Of a DNA stretch of 64,000 nt, positions 45,316-55,396 are shown piece by piece; the stretch's first letter is position 1, and every line of letters begins with the position of its first letter. This DNA is from Hyphomicrobiales bacterium (lineage in GTDB: Bacteria; Pseudomonadota; Alphaproteobacteria; Rhizobiales; Rhizobiaceae). The stretch lies in NCBI GenBank assembly GCA_900470155.1, contig UBZT01000014.1, positions 1 to 64,000 on the forward strand, in the 5' to 3' direction. The notes beneath the pieces are model-generated. The model saw nothing but the letters and a program-made list of their open reading frames with translations, ran no database searches and had not been told where the DNA came from. Made by a program: the position numbers and the translations under genes.

Positions 45316-45421
45316 GCGTTTCACGGCCAACTTCGCCCATTTCTCGGCAAAATCGCTTTCCGCTCCTCTGGTGGAATGATATGGGCAGCGCCACAAGAGC
45401 ACGCACCCACGGATAGATGAC

Positions 45422-46639
45422 GTGAAGAACAAGGAACGCCGCCCCGGTGGCAAACCGCCGTCAGGCACCAATCCCAAAGCAGATCAGGGGCAGAGCGCCA
45501 AACTGGGCGCCAAATCGAGCGCCAAGCCGGGTGTCAGGTCGAGCAGTCGACCTTTCAAGGCGCAGCCGTCAGCTGCTGACGCCGTTCGCCAACCGCTGCG
45601 CGAGGAACACCGGCCGGGCACGGCAAAACCGTCATCTCAGGCACATGGCGGACACAAGGCCCGCGATGCACAGGTCGAAACCGTTGCGACTGAACCGGCG
45701 CGCCCGTTGATGGTGCGCAGCGGTGACCGCCCTGCTGAACGCGTGCCGCTGATCCTGGAATCGGCTGGTGCCGGCGATTTTCATCTGATCGACAGCGGCG
45801 ATGGCCTGAAGCTCGAGCAGTATGGCCCCTATCGCATCGTCCGCCCGGAAGCCCAGGCACTCTGGCCAAAGACGCTGCCTGCCCATGTCTGGGACAATGC
45901 AAGCGCCATCTTCACCGGGGATACGGACGAAGACGGCATGGGCCGCTGGCGGTTTCCGAGCGAGGCCCTGGGTGAAACCTGGCCAATGGCGCTGCTGGAT
46001 GTCGATTTCCATGGCCGGTTCACCGCCTTCCGCCACGTCGGTGTCTTTCCCGAGCAGATTGCCCATTGGGCCTGGATGAAGAGCCAGGTCGAGCAGGCTG
46101 GACGTCCATTGAAGGTACTCAACCTGTTTGGCTATACTGGCGTTGCCTCGCTCGTCGCCGCGGCAGCCGGCGCCGAAGTCACCCATGTCGACGCATCGAA
46201 GAAGGCAATCGGCTGGGCGCGGGAAAACCAGTCACTCAGCCGCCTCGACAAGGCGCCGATCCGCTGGATCTGCGAGGACGCGATGAAGTTCATCCTGCGC
46301 GAGGAGCGGCGCGGCAACCAATACGACATCATTCTGACTGACCCGCCGAAGTTTGGCCGCGGGCCGAATGGCGAAGTCTGGCAGTTGTTCGAGCATCTGC
46401 CTGTCATGCTCGATATCTGCCGCGAGCTGCTGTCGCCAAAGGCGCATGGCCTCGTGCTGACCGCCTATTCGATCCGTGCCAGCTTTTATTCGATCCATGA
46501 ACTGATGCGCGAGACCATGCGCGGTAAGCGTGGCTTGGTGGAATCCGGCGAACTGGTCATCCGCGAAGCCGGCCTCGACGGCAAGACCCCGGGGCGCGCG
46601 CTTTCAACCTCACTCTTTAGTCGCTGGGTGCCGAAATGA
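45422..46639 (+). CDS. Class I SAM-dependent RNA methyltransferase (RlmI-like)
   Basis: The 405-residue protein has a basic low-complexity N-terminal extension of about 95 residues (Lys/Ser/Pro/Gln-rich), then a Rossmann methyltransferase: the SAM loop VLNLFGYTGVASLVAAA and the DASKKAI acidic residue, and the catalytic ILTDPPKFGRGPNGEVWQ segment. It resembles 23S rRNA m5C methyltransferases of the RlmI/RlmK group but lacks a clear PUA domain; the target base is not certain. The start is GTG 45422. Its stop overlaps the next gene by four bases (ATGA). Confidence 0.85.
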   Translation: MKNKERRPGGKPPSGTNPKADQGQSAKLGAKSSAKPGVRSSSRPFKAQPSAADAVRQPLREEHRPGTAKPSSQAHGGHKARDAQVETVATEPARPLMVRSGDRPAERVPLILESAGAGDFHLIDSGDGLKLEQYGPYRIVRPEAQALWPKTLPAHVWDNASAIFTGDTDEDGMGRWRFPSEALGETWPMALLDVDFHGRFTAFRHVGVFPEQIAHWAWMKSQVEQAGRPLKVLNLFGYTGVASLVAAAAGAEVTHVDASKKAIGWARENQSLSRLDKAPIRWICEDAMKFILREERRGNQYDIILTDPPKFGRGPNGEVWQLFEHLPVMLDICRELLSPKAHGLVLTAYSIRASFYSIHELMRETMRGKRGLVESGELVIREAGLDGKTPGRALSTSLFSRWVPK

Positions 46640-47496
46640 CCGATGATTTCAGACAGGAAGGCGTGCGCCGCGTCGGCCAGGTGAAGGAAGTTACAAGCCT
46701 CGCCAATCCGATCGTCAAGGACATCAAGGCACTGTCGCAGAAGAAGAGCCGCGACGAGAGCCGGACGTTCCTGGCTGAGGGCTTGAAGCTGGTCATCGAT
46801 GCGCTCGAACTCGGTTGGACGATCCGCACCTTGGTCTATGCCAAGGCCGGCAAGGGAAAGCCGCTGGTTGAAAAGGTGGCCGCCCGCACGATCGCCGCCG
46901 GCGGCCTTGTACTCGAAGTCAGCGAAAAGGTCATGTCGGCGATCACCCGGCGCGACAATCCGCAGATGGTATCGGCGGTCTTCGAGCAGCGTTGGGCCTC
47001 TCTGAGAGACGTTTCGCCTTCGGATGGCCAGACATGGGTTGCCCTCGACCGTGTCCGTGATCCCGGCAATCTCGGGACGATCATCCGCACGGCCGATGCC
47101 GCCGGCGCTTCCGGCGTCATCCTCGTTGGCGATTGCACCGATCCATTTTCGTTGGAAACCGTTCGCGCCACCATGGGCTCGCTGTTCGCCGTGCCGCTGA
47201 TCAAGGCGACGCCGGCCGAATTCCTCAAATGGAAAAAGGGTTCCGGCGCCCGCCTCGTCGCCACCCACCTCGCTGGCGCCGTCGATTATCGCACGATCGA
47301 TTATCGCTCGAAGCCGGTCATCCTGATGATGGGCAACGAGCAGTCCGGTCTGCCGGATGATCTTGCGGAAGCCGCCGATGCGCTCGCGCGCATCCCGCAG
47401 GTCGGCATGGCGGATTCGCTCAATCTGGCGGTTGCCACCGGCGTCATGCTGTTTGAGGTCCGCCGTCACCTGCTCAAGCTCGATGGGGCCAAATAA
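46636..47496 (+). CDS. TrmH/SpoU-family RNA 2'-O-methyltransferase
   Basis: The 286-residue protein has an N-terminal substrate-binding region (VTSLANPIVKDIKALSQKKSRDESRTFLAEGLKLV) and a SPOUT knot domain with the family motifs DRVRDPGNLGTIIRTADAAG, LMMGNEQSGLP and SLNLAVATGVMLFEVRR. It probably 2'-O-methylates 23S rRNA or tRNA; the site is unknown. It is coupled to the previous methyltransferase gene and followed after three bases by lspA. Confidence 0.92.
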   Translation: MTDDFRQEGVRRVGQVKEVTSLANPIVKDIKALSQKKSRDESRTFLAEGLKLVIDALELGWTIRTLVYAKAGKGKPLVEKVAARTIAAGGLVLEVSEKVMSAITRRDNPQMVSAVFEQRWASLRDVSPSDGQTWVALDRVRDPGNLGTIIRTADAAGASGVILVGDCTDPFSLETVRATMGSLFAVPLIKATPAEFLKWKKGSGARLVATHLAGAVDYRTIDYRSKPVILMMGNEQSGLPDDLAEAADALARIPQVGMADSLNLAVATGVMLFEVRRHLLKLDGAK

Positions 47497-47499
47497 GCA

Positions 47500-47991
47500 A
47501 TGCTGGCTGTATTCAATCGACCGCTACCGGTTGCGATTTTCATTGTCGTCGCTCTGATTCTCGATCAGGCGATCAAGTATGCGGTCGAGATCTATCTGCC
47601 GATGCACGAACTGGTGCCGGTGGTGCCTTATCTCGGGCTCTATCGCACCCACAATCTCGGCGTCGCCTTCTCCATGCTGTCGGACGCCGACGGCTGGTTC
47701 ATCGTCGGGCTTCGCCTGCTGATCGTTGCCTTCGTGCTCTGGCTTTGGCGCAAGACTGGCCCCGATCAGCATTTCGCCCATCTCGGGTTTGCCATGATCA
47801 TCGCTGGTGCGCTTGGCAATCTGGTCGATCGTTTCGTCTATGGCCACGTCGTTGACTACATCCTTTTCTACACCCAGACTTGGTCCTTCGCGGTCTTCAA
47901 TCTGGCCGACAGCTTCATCACGCTTGGTGCGCTTTGCATCGTGGTCGACGAGATCATCACCCACCGCAGGGGCAAGCCAAGTCAGTCTTGA
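47500..47991 (+). CDS. lspA: Signal peptidase II (lipoprotein signal peptidase)
   Basis: The 163-residue membrane protease has four helices and the conserved [25 protein letters not shown] and [11 protein letters not shown] segments carrying the two catalytic aspartates. It cleaves prolipoproteins after lipidation. It follows the TrmH gene by three bases in the same operon. Confidence 0.95.
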   Translation: MLAVFNRPLPVAIFIVVALILDQAIKYAVEIYLPMHELVPVVPYLGLYRTHNLGVAFSMLSDADGWFIVGLRLLIVAFVLWLWRKTGPDQHFAHLGFAMIIAGALGNLVDRFVYGHVVDYILFYTQTWSFAVFNLADSFITLGALCIVVDEIITHRRGKPSQS

Positions 47992-48078
47992 ACGGGTCCG
48001 GTTGGCCTGCGGACCTGTCACTTTCCTGTCGCAGATTCGTGGTTTATGACGCGGGAAAAGAAGGCGGATTTTATCGCG

Positions 48079-48957
48079 ATGAGCGTAGAACTAATCGATC
48101 ACGGATCACTGCTTGAGCCGCAACGCGCGCCCGCCACTGGTCTGGCTACGCTGAATACTGGGCTCCTTGGGCGTATTGGTTCCCTGGAAACCCGCCTTGC
48201 GCGCTCAGAGCGTGAGATCGATGCGGCTCAGGCCGTCCGCTACCGTGTCTTTGTTGAGGAAATGAAGGCCCAGGTTAGTCCGGAAGGTGCGCGTAGAGGT
48301 CGCGAGATCGATGCGTGGGATGCGCTTTGCGATCACCTGCTGGTCCTGGACCGGTCGATCGAAGGCGATGCCGAGGATCAGATTGTCGGCACCTACCGTC
48401 TGCTACGCCATGAGGTGGCGCGCGCGCACGGCGGCTTCTATTCCGGAGCCGAATTTGCGGTCGGCGCATTGCTCGACCGCCATCCGGAAAAGCGCTTCAT
48501 GGAGTTGGGTCGCTCCTGCGTTCTCCCCGAGTACCGTACCAAGCGCACGGTTGAACTTCTATGGCAGGGCTGCTGGGCCTACGCACTGCAGCACCGGGTT
48601 GACGGAATGTTCGGCTGCGGATCTTTCCCCGGCATCCGCCCGGAAGAGCATGCCCTGGCTTTGTCATTCCTGCATCAGAATGCTGTTGCAAAGGGCGAAT
48701 GGGCAGTCAGCGCCCGTCCCGAGCTTTACCGCGAAATGGACCTCATGCCGTCCGAGGCCATCAATGCACGGCGCGCGCTCTCCGCTATGCCGCCCCTCAT
48801 CAAAGGTTATCTTCGCCTGGGTGCCATGGTCAGCAACGGTGCCGTTGTCGACCACGCGTTCAACACCACGGACGTGCTGATCATCCTGCCGATCGCCAGC
48901 ATATCCGGCCGCTACGTCAATTATTACGGCGCCGACGCCGGCCGTTTCGCCAGCTAG
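48079..48957 (+). CDS. olsB: L-ornithine N-alpha-acyltransferase (ornithine-lipid synthesis)
   Basis: The GNAT-fold protein (292 residues from ATG 48079; ATG 48046 is an alternative) has AAQAVRYRVFVEEM, DHLLVLD, IVGTYRLL, FMELGRSCVLPEYRTKRTVELLW and the HALALSFLHQN segment, matching OlsB-type acyltransferases. OlsB moves a 3-hydroxyacyl chain from ACP to ornithine, the first step to phosphate-free ornithine lipids common in rhizobia. olsA is not next to it. Confidence 0.88.
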   Translation: MSVELIDHGSLLEPQRAPATGLATLNTGLLGRIGSLETRLARSEREIDAAQAVRYRVFVEEMKAQVSPEGARRGREIDAWDALCDHLLVLDRSIEGDAEDQIVGTYRLLRHEVARAHGGFYSGAEFAVGALLDRHPEKRFMELGRSCVLPEYRTKRTVELLWQGCWAYALQHRVDGMFGCGSFPGIRPEEHALALSFLHQNAVAKGEWAVSARPELYREMDLMPSEAINARRALSAMPPLIKGYLRLGAMVSNGAVVDHAFNTTDVLIILPIASISGRYVNYYGADAGRFAS

Positions 48958-48965
48958 ACATTGCG

Positions 48966-49175
48966 TCATCGCAGTTTAATTGCCTCTGTTGGAGGCGGCT
49001 CTGCTCTGCTTTTCGTGTTGTCCGGCGGCGAGATCTCGGGTGGAATTGGCAGATCGGCCAGTTCCCTCTCATGCATGGCGATGACTTGCGGATGACCCAA
49101 TGGATTGTGGCGCCAAGGCGAACCGACCGGCGGCTGCGATCGCGCTCTCCCACTCCAGAAAAACTTGAACATCAT
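48966..49175 (-). CDS. Small hypothetical protein, 69 residues
   Basis: A short minus-strand frame whose product (MMFKFFWSGRAR, NPLGHPQVIAMHERELADLPI) resembles small rhizobial proteins with a W-R-x-(D/N)-P-L-x-H-P then ELADLP pattern found divergently beside LysR genes. It is divergent from the LysR regulator at 49286 and may be its target. The resemblance is from memory, so confidence is moderate. Confidence 0.5.
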   Translation of the reverse strand: MMFKFFWSGRARSQPPVGSPWRHNPLGHPQVIAMHERELADLPIPPEISPPDNTKSRAEPPPTEAIKLR

Positions 49176-49285
49176 ATCGCCTTTCTGACCGAGCGTCAGG
49201 CCTTGAGAAAGTCTTAGTCCTTAATTTCCGCAAGATGGCGCTGTTTTCAATTGAGATTTCGAGCGTTCGGCTCTAGATTTTCTAA

Positions 49286-50218
49286 ATGAAAAATCTCAAT
49301 CAGGTTCACCTGAACGGTCTGCGCGCGGTGGAAGCTGTCAGCCGGTTGGGCTCTCTGCAGTCTGCGGCTCAGGAGCTTGGCGTTTCAATCGGTGCCGTCA
49401 GCCAGCAGGTGATCAAGACCGAACAGCAATTGGGGCGCCAGCTGTTCGAGCGCACACACCGCGGTATGGTGGCATTCGACACGGCCTCCGACATCCTTGC
49501 GCGCCTTTCAGAGGGATTGCGCCATCTGTCTGGTGCCGTGGCGCTGGCGCAGCGCAGCGATGACAAGGTTTTGACGATTTCAGTCGCGCCGGTCTTTGCC
49601 GCCCGATGGCTGGTTCACCGCATCAGTGACTTTTCCGACCATTTTCCCGATATCAGCCTCAGGATCGATGCGACGGATCGTTTGAAAGACCCGACATTCT
49701 CCGATGTCGATCTCTGTATCCGGGTGGGAAAAGGCAACTGGGTCGGCTGCCGCTCTGAGCTCATTCTGGAGCAGCGCATCTTTCCGGTCTGCACACCGGC
49801 CATGGCCGAAGGGCTGCTGACGCCCGCCGATCTGCTGGCGCGGCCGAAGATCATCGATGGCCGAGCCATGTTTACCTGGGACGTCTGGCTGTCTGCGGTG
49901 GGCCTTGCGGGATCGGAAGTTCATGCCCGTCATGTCTACAGCGAGGCCTCCTTGTGCCTTGACGCAGCAATGGCCGGCCAAGGCGTCATGCTGGCATGGC
50001 AGACGCTGGCCTCTCACCAACTACAGCATGGACAACTGGTCGCGCCATTCGGTCCCCCGGTCAAAACCGGGTTCGCCCATTACTTCGTCGTCGCGGAAAC
50101 GGCGCGCCGCAGCGATAAGGTGGACAAGTTCAAGCGCTGGATGCGCGCGGAGCTGGATGAGGACATGGAGCGGCTGGCAGAGGCCGCTCCCGTTCTCGCT
50201 CAGGCGTCCGCATTGTAG
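49286..50218 (+). CDS. LysR-family transcriptional regulator (GcvA-like)
   Basis: The 310-residue protein has an N-terminal winged helix-turn-helix (LRAVEAVSRLGSLQSAAQELGVSIGAVSQQVIKTEQQLGR) and a periplasmic-binding-like effector domain (VLTISVAPVFAARWLVHRISDF). GcvA-like sequence features such as FERTHRGM are present. Its 3' end overlaps the convergent malic enzyme gene by 19 bases. It may regulate the divergent small gene at 48966; target and ligand are unknown. Confidence 0.9.
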   Translation: MKNLNQVHLNGLRAVEAVSRLGSLQSAAQELGVSIGAVSQQVIKTEQQLGRQLFERTHRGMVAFDTASDILARLSEGLRHLSGAVALAQRSDDKVLTISVAPVFAARWLVHRISDFSDHFPDISLRIDATDRLKDPTFSDVDLCIRVGKGNWVGCRSELILEQRIFPVCTPAMAEGLLTPADLLARPKIIDGRAMFTWDVWLSAVGLAGSEVHARHVYSEASLCLDAAMAGQGVMLAWQTLASHQLQHGQLVAPFGPPVKTGFAHYFVVAETARRSDKVDKFKRWMRAELDEDMERLAEAAPVLAQASAL

Positions 50219-52485
50219 GCGGCGATCGCTGCCATGTTGACAATGTCGCTGTCCTTTGCGCCGATCTGTGCGATCTGCACCGATTTCTCCAGCCCGACCA
50301 GCAGCGGACCCATCACGGTCAGGCCGCCCAGTTCCTGCAGCATCTTGGTTGAGATCGCCGCCGAATGAATGGCGGGCATCACCAGCACGTTCGCCGTGCC
50401 CGACAGGCGGCAGAACGGATACTGTTCCATCCTGTGGCTGTTGAGCGCCACGTCTGCGCCCATCTCGCCGTCGTATTCGAAGTCGACATGGCGGTTGTCG
50501 AGGATCTTGACCGCTTCGCGCAGGCGTTCGGAACGTTCGCCGGTCGGATGACCGAAGGTCGAATAGGCCAGCAGTGCAACGCGTGGCTCAAGCCCCAGGC
50601 GACGGGCAACACCGGCAGCCTCTTCGGCGATATCGGCCAGTTCCTCGGCGGTCGGCATGTCATGCACGGCCGTGTCGGCAACCAGGATCGTGCGCCCGCG
50701 CGCCAGCGCCAGAGAGATACCGATAACCCGGTGGCCCGCCGCTGTGTCGATGCAGCGGCGCACGTCTTCCAGAGCCGTCGAATAATTGCGCGTCGTACCC
50801 GTGACCATCGCATCCGCATCGCCAAGGGCCACCATGCAGGCGGCAAAGTGATTGCGGTCGGTGTTGACGAGGCGCTGGGCGTCACGGTGCAGGTAGCCCT
50901 TTCGCTGCAGGCGGGCGTAGAGATATTCGGTATACGCCTCGACCCTTGTCGAGACACGGGCATTGACCAGTTCGATGCCAGGACGGTCGAGATCGATGCC
51001 GGCCCGCTCGGCCGTTGCCTTCAGCGGTTCGTCGCGACCAAGGAGGATGGCGGTGCCCAGCCCCTGGTTGGCAAAGGCGATGGCCGCGCGCATCACCTGT
51101 TCTTCCTCGCCCTCGGCAAAGACGACGCGCTTGGGATGGCTGCGCACATGCTCGTAGATCCGCTGGGTGGCGGCCGCGATGGGGTCGCGGCGGGCAGACA
51201 GCTCATGCGCATAGGCGCCAAGATCCTCGATCGCCTTGCGGGCAACCCCGGATTCCATGGCAGCCCGCGCGACGGCCACCGGAATGGCCGAAATCAGTCG
51301 TGGATCAAAGGGCACTGGGATGATGTATTGCGGCCCGAATCGCGGTCGCTGCCCCTGATAGGCGGCGGCCACGTCGTCCGGCACATCTTCACGTGCCAGA
51401 TCCGCAAGCGCCCGAACGGCGGCGATCTTCATCGCATCGTTGATCTGGCTGGCGCGCACGTCGAGCGCGCCGCGGAAGATATAGGGAAAGCCGAGAACAT
51501 TGTTCACCTGGTTCGGATAGTCCGACCGGCCGGTGGCCATGATTGCATCGTCGCGGATTTCGGCGACCTCTTCCGGTGTGATTTCCGGATCGGGATTGGC
51601 CATGGCGAAAATGATCGGGTTCGGCGCCATCGAGGCGATCATGTCGGCCGAGAAGGCGCCTTTCTGCGACAGTCCGAGCACGACATCGGCACCTTCCATC
51701 GCTTCCCTCAGTGTCCGGCGATCGGTCCTGACCGCATGCGCCGATTTCCACTGGTTCATGCCCTCGATGCGACCCTGATAGATCACGCCCTTGGTATCGC
51801 AGAGGATGATGTTGTCGCTGTTGAAGCCCATCGCCTTGATCAGTTCGATACAGGCAATGGCTGCGGCACCTGCGCCATTGCAAACGAGCTTGGTGGTCTT
51901 GAAGTCGCGGCCGGTAAGCTCCAGCGCATTGATCAGGCCTGCCGCCGCAATGATTGCCGTGCCATGCTGGTCGTCATGGAAAACCGGGATGTCCATCAGT
52001 TCGCGCAGCCGGCTTTCGATGATGAAGCAGTCGGGTGCCTTGATGTCTTCAAGATTGATGCCGCCGAAGGACGGGCCGAGATACCGAACGCAGTTGATGA
52101 ACTCGTCGACATTTTCCGTGTCGACCTCAAGGTCGATCGAATCGACGTCGGCAAAGCGCTTGAACAGCACGGCCTTGCCTTCCATCACCGGCTTGGAAGC
52201 CAGCGCGCCAAGATTGCCGAGCCCGAGGATCGCGGTGCCGTTCGAAATGACCGCGACCATGTTGCCACGCGTCGTGTAGTCATAGGCCGTTGCCGGATCT
52301 GCGGCGATCGCCTTGACCGGCACTGCAACCCCGGGGGAATAGGCCAGCGACAGGTCGCGCTGCGTGGCCATCGCCTTTGTCGGCGTGATTTCCAGCTTGC
52401 CGGGGCGGCCCTGCGAATGGAAATCCAGCGCTTCCTGTTCGGTGACCGAGACGCGCGTGCGAACTGTTTTCTTGTCGATCGGCAT
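50200..52485 (-). CDS. maeB: NADP-dependent malic enzyme with C-terminal phosphotransacetylase-like domain
   Basis: A 761-residue two-domain enzyme: the malic enzyme part (about 1-430) with YSPGVAVPVKAI, NGTAILGLGNLG, FHDDQHGTAIIAAAGLINAL and VCNGAGAAAIAC, then a phosphate acetyltransferase-like part (about 440-761) with PKRVVFAEGEE and MVTGTTRNYSTALEDV. This fusion is the usual MaeB/TME form in rhizobia; the C-terminal part is regulatory. It decarboxylates malate to pyruvate and NADPH. Convergent overlap with the LysR gene. Confidence 0.94.
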   Translation of the reverse strand: MPIDKKTVRTRVSVTEQEALDFHSQGRPGKLEITPTKAMATQRDLSLAYSPGVAVPVKAIAADPATAYDYTTRGNMVAVISNGTAILGLGNLGALASKPVMEGKAVLFKRFADVDSIDLEVDTENVDEFINCVRYLGPSFGGINLEDIKAPDCFIIESRLRELMDIPVFHDDQHGTAIIAAAGLINALELTGRDFKTTKLVCNGAGAAAIACIELIKAMGFNSDNIILCDTKGVIYQGRIEGMNQWKSAHAVRTDRRTLREAMEGADVVLGLSQKGAFSADMIASMAPNPIIFAMANPDPEITPEEVAEIRDDAIMATGRSDYPNQVNNVLGFPYIFRGALDVRASQINDAMKIAAVRALADLAREDVPDDVAAAYQGQRPRFGPQYIIPVPFDPRLISAIPVAVARAAMESGVARKAIEDLGAYAHELSARRDPIAAATQRIYEHVRSHPKRVVFAEGEEEQVMRAAIAFANQGLGTAILLGRDEPLKATAERAGIDLDRPGIELVNARVSTRVEAYTEYLYARLQRKGYLHRDAQRLVNTDRNHFAACMVALGDADAMVTGTTRNYSTALEDVRRCIDTAAGHRVIGISLALARGRTILVADTAVHDMPTAEELADIAEEAAGVARRLGLEPRVALLAYSTFGHPTGERSERLREAVKILDNRHVDFEYDGEMGADVALNSHRMEQYPFCRLSGTANVLVMPAIHSAAISTKMLQELGGLTVMGPLLVGLEKSVQIAQIGAKDSDIVNMAAIAAYNADA

Positions 52486-52598
52486 GTTTCCCCTCAGCTT
52501 GTTGTGGGCAGCTTCGTTGTCGTCGGCCCATCATGTTGTTTTTCTGCAGCGCAGGTCGTTAGTGTTGCACGACTTTATCATCAAGAAAACATTGGCCA

Positions 52599-55334
52599 GT
52601 GACGATCCATTCATCCACCCACAACGAGGTCCTGAACGTGGCAACGCTTGCCTCGGAGGAAAGCCGCGCGTCCGCCACGCCGATGATGGAGCAATATATC
52701 GAGATCAAGGCCGCCAATCCCGGCAGTCTGCTGTTCTATCGCATGGGCGATTTCTACGAGCTGTTCTTCGAGGATGCCGTCGACGCCTCCCGCGCACTCG
52801 GCATCACGCTGACCAAGCGCGGCCAGCATCTCGGCCATGACATCCCCATGTGCGGTGTGCCGGTACATGCAGCCGACGATTATCTGCAGAAGCTGATCAT
52901 GCTCGGCTTCCGGGTTGCCGTCTGTGAGCAGATCGAGGATCCGGCCGAAGCCAAGAAGCGCGGCTCGAAATCCGTCGTCAAGCGCGATGTCGTGCGTCTG
53001 GTGACCCCCGGAACGATTACTGAAGAAAAGCTGCTGTCGCCATTCGAATCCAACTACCTGATGGCGCTGGCCCGCATTCGAGGTGGATCGGCTCCCCAGC
53101 TTGCGCTCGCCTGGATTGATATCTCGACCGGTATCTTTCGCTTGGCGGAAACGACGGAGACGCGTCTTCTCGCCGATATCCTGCGTATCGAGCCGCGCGA
53201 GCTGATCGTGCCGGATACGTTGTTCCATGACGAGGAGTTGAAACCCGCCTTCGACGTGCTTGGTCGTGTTGTCGTGCCGCAGCCCGGCGTGCTGTTCGAC
53301 AGCGCCAGTGCCGAAGGCCGGATCGCCCGCTATTTCGGTGTAAGCACACTCGATGGCTTCGGCAGCTTCTCCCGCGCGGAGATTGCTGCGGCCGCCGCAG
53401 CCGTCGCCTATGTCGAAAAGACCCAGATTTCCGAGCGCCCTCCGCTCGGCCTGCCCGAACGGCAGAACGCCGCCTCGACCCTGTTCATCGATCCGGCCAC
53501 CCGCGCCAATCTCGAGCTGGTGAAGACGCTGTCGGGCGAGCGCAACGGTTCGCTGCTGAAGGCGATTGATCGCACGGTGACCGGCGGCGGCGCTCGTCTG
53601 CTGGCCGAACGGTTGATGTCGCCGCTGACCGATCCCGAGGCGATTGCCGCACGGCAGGATTCGGTCACTTTCCTTCTGACTGAAAACCTGTTGATCGATC
53701 GGCTGCGCGATGCGCTGAAACGCGTGCCCGACATGCCGCGTGCCCTGTCGCGTCTGGCGCTCGACCGCGGCGGTCCGCGCGACCTCGGCGGCATCGTCAA
53801 CGGTCTGGCTGCAGCTGCCGACGTTGCGGCCCTGCTGGCTCCGGCGCGCCTGCCGAAAGAATTGGCCGGCGCGATGGCCGATCTCAATGCCCTGCCGCAG
53901 GATCTCGGCCGTTCGTTGTCGGCGCTCCTTGCAGACGAACTGCCGCTTCTCAAGCGCGACGGCGGTTTTCTCCGCGAGGGGGCTGTTGCGGAACTCGACG
54001 AGATCCGAGCGCTGCGCGACCAGTCGCGCCGCGTCATTGCCGGCCTGCAGCTACAATATGCCGAGGAAACCGGTATCAAGTCGCTAAAGATCAAGCACAA
54101 CAATGTGCTGGGTTACTTCATCGAGGTGACAGCCGGCAATGCCGGTCCTATGACCGATAACAATGAGGGCAAGGCCCGCTTCATCCATCGCCAGACCATG
54201 GCAAATGCCATGCGCTTCACGACGACGGAACTCGCCGATCTCGAAAGCCGCATCGCCAATGCTGCCGGCCAGGCGCTGGCGATTGAACTTGAAGCTTTCG
54301 GCCGCATGGTTGCCGATGTCGTGGCCGCTGCCGAGCCGATAAAGGCCGCCGCCCGCGCACTCGCCATCATCGATGTCGCGGCCGGCCTTGCATCCTTGGC
54401 CGAGGAGCAGGGCTATTGCCGCCCGATCGTCGATGACAGCCGCATGTTCCAGATCACCGCCGGCCGCCATCCGGTCGTCGAGCAGGCACTGCGCCGCCAG
54501 GCCGCCAGTCCCTTCATCGCCAATGATTGTGATCTTTCGCCGGAAAAATCCGGTGGCAATGGCGCGATCTGGCTGCTCACCGGCCCCAATATGGGCGGTA
54601 AATCGACTTTCCTGCGCCAGAATGCGCTGATTGCCATCATGGCCCAGATGGGCTCCTTCGTGCCGGCAGGGGCTGCCCATATCGGCGTGGTCGATCGATT
54701 GTTCTCGCGGGTCGGCGCATCCGACGACCTCGCCCGCGGCCGATCGACCTTCATGGTCGAAATGGTCGAAACGGCGGCGATCCTCAACCAGGCGACCGAT
54801 CGCTCCCTGGTGATCCTCGACGAAATCGGTCGCGGCACGGCGACCTTCGATGGTCTCTCGATCGCCTGGGCGGCGGTCGAGCATCTGCATGAAGTCAATC
54901 TCTGCCGCTCGCTGTTTGCCACGCATTTCCATGAGCTGACGGCCCTATCGGAAAAGCTGGCACGCATGTCGAACGTGACGATGCGGGTCAAGGAATGGGA
55001 CGGCGACGTCATCTTCCTGCATGAGGTTGGCCCGGGTGCTGCGGACCGCTCCTACGGCATTCAGGTCGCACGTCTCGCCGGTCTTCCGGCAGCCGTTGTC
55101 GCGCGTGCCCGCGACGTGCTGGCCAAGCTCGAAGATACCGACCGCAAGAACCCGGCAGCACAGCTAATCGATGACCTGCCGCTTTTCCAAGTGGCCGTGC
55201 GCCGCGAGGATGCCCGCAAGGCCGGTCCCTCCAAGGTAGAGGAAGCGTTGAAGTCACTTGATCTTGACGACCTCACACCTCGTCAGGCTCTGGATACGCT
55301 CTATGATCTCAAGAAACAACTTGGCAAGTCTTGA
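52599..55334 (+). CDS. mutS: DNA mismatch repair protein MutS
   Basis: The 911-residue protein has the mismatch-binding domain I with [15 protein letters not shown] (Phe-x-Glu wedge), connector, lever/clamp and ABC ATPase with Walker [10 protein letters not shown], Walker [17 protein letters not shown] and the ATHFHELT segment. The start is GTG 52599; GTG 52638 is an alternative. It is divergent from maeB. Confidence 0.96.
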   Translation: MTIHSSTHNEVLNVATLASEESRASATPMMEQYIEIKAANPGSLLFYRMGDFYELFFEDAVDASRALGITLTKRGQHLGHDIPMCGVPVHAADDYLQKLIMLGFRVAVCEQIEDPAEAKKRGSKSVVKRDVVRLVTPGTITEEKLLSPFESNYLMALARIRGGSAPQLALAWIDISTGIFRLAETTETRLLADILRIEPRELIVPDTLFHDEELKPAFDVLGRVVVPQPGVLFDSASAEGRIARYFGVSTLDGFGSFSRAEIAAAAAAVAYVEKTQISERPPLGLPERQNAASTLFIDPATRANLELVKTLSGERNGSLLKAIDRTVTGGGARLLAERLMSPLTDPEAIAARQDSVTFLLTENLLIDRLRDALKRVPDMPRALSRLALDRGGPRDLGGIVNGLAAAADVAALLAPARLPKELAGAMADLNALPQDLGRSLSALLADELPLLKRDGGFLREGAVAELDEIRALRDQSRRVIAGLQLQYAEETGIKSLKIKHNNVLGYFIEVTAGNAGPMTDNNEGKARFIHRQTMANAMRFTTTELADLESRIANAAGQALAIELEAFGRMVADVVAAAEPIKAAARALAIIDVAAGLASLAEEQGYCRPIVDDSRMFQITAGRHPVVEQALRRQAASPFIANDCDLSPEKSGGNGAIWLLTGPNMGGKSTFLRQNALIAIMAQMGSFVPAGAAHIGVVDRLFSRVGASDDLARGRSTFMVEMVETAAILNQATDRSLVILDEIGRGTATFDGLSIAWAAVEHLHEVNLCRSLFATHFHELTALSEKLARMSNVTMRVKEWDGDVIFLHEVGPGAADRSYGIQVARLAGLPAAVVARARDVLAKLEDTDRKNPAAQLIDDLPLFQVAVRREDARKAGPSKVEEALKSLDLDDLTPRQALDTLYDLKKQLGKS

Positions 55335-55396
55335 GAGGTAAGGTGCCTGTCAAACACGCCGGAAAGGCGTTATAGCGCCATCCGAAACCGGAGCCG

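Noticed and set aside
50365..52602. Long 745-codon plus-strand frame opposite the malic enzyme gene
   Set aside because: It is an antisense shadow of maeB in GC-rich DNA; it has no family text and no start site, while the minus strand encodes clear MaeB motifs.
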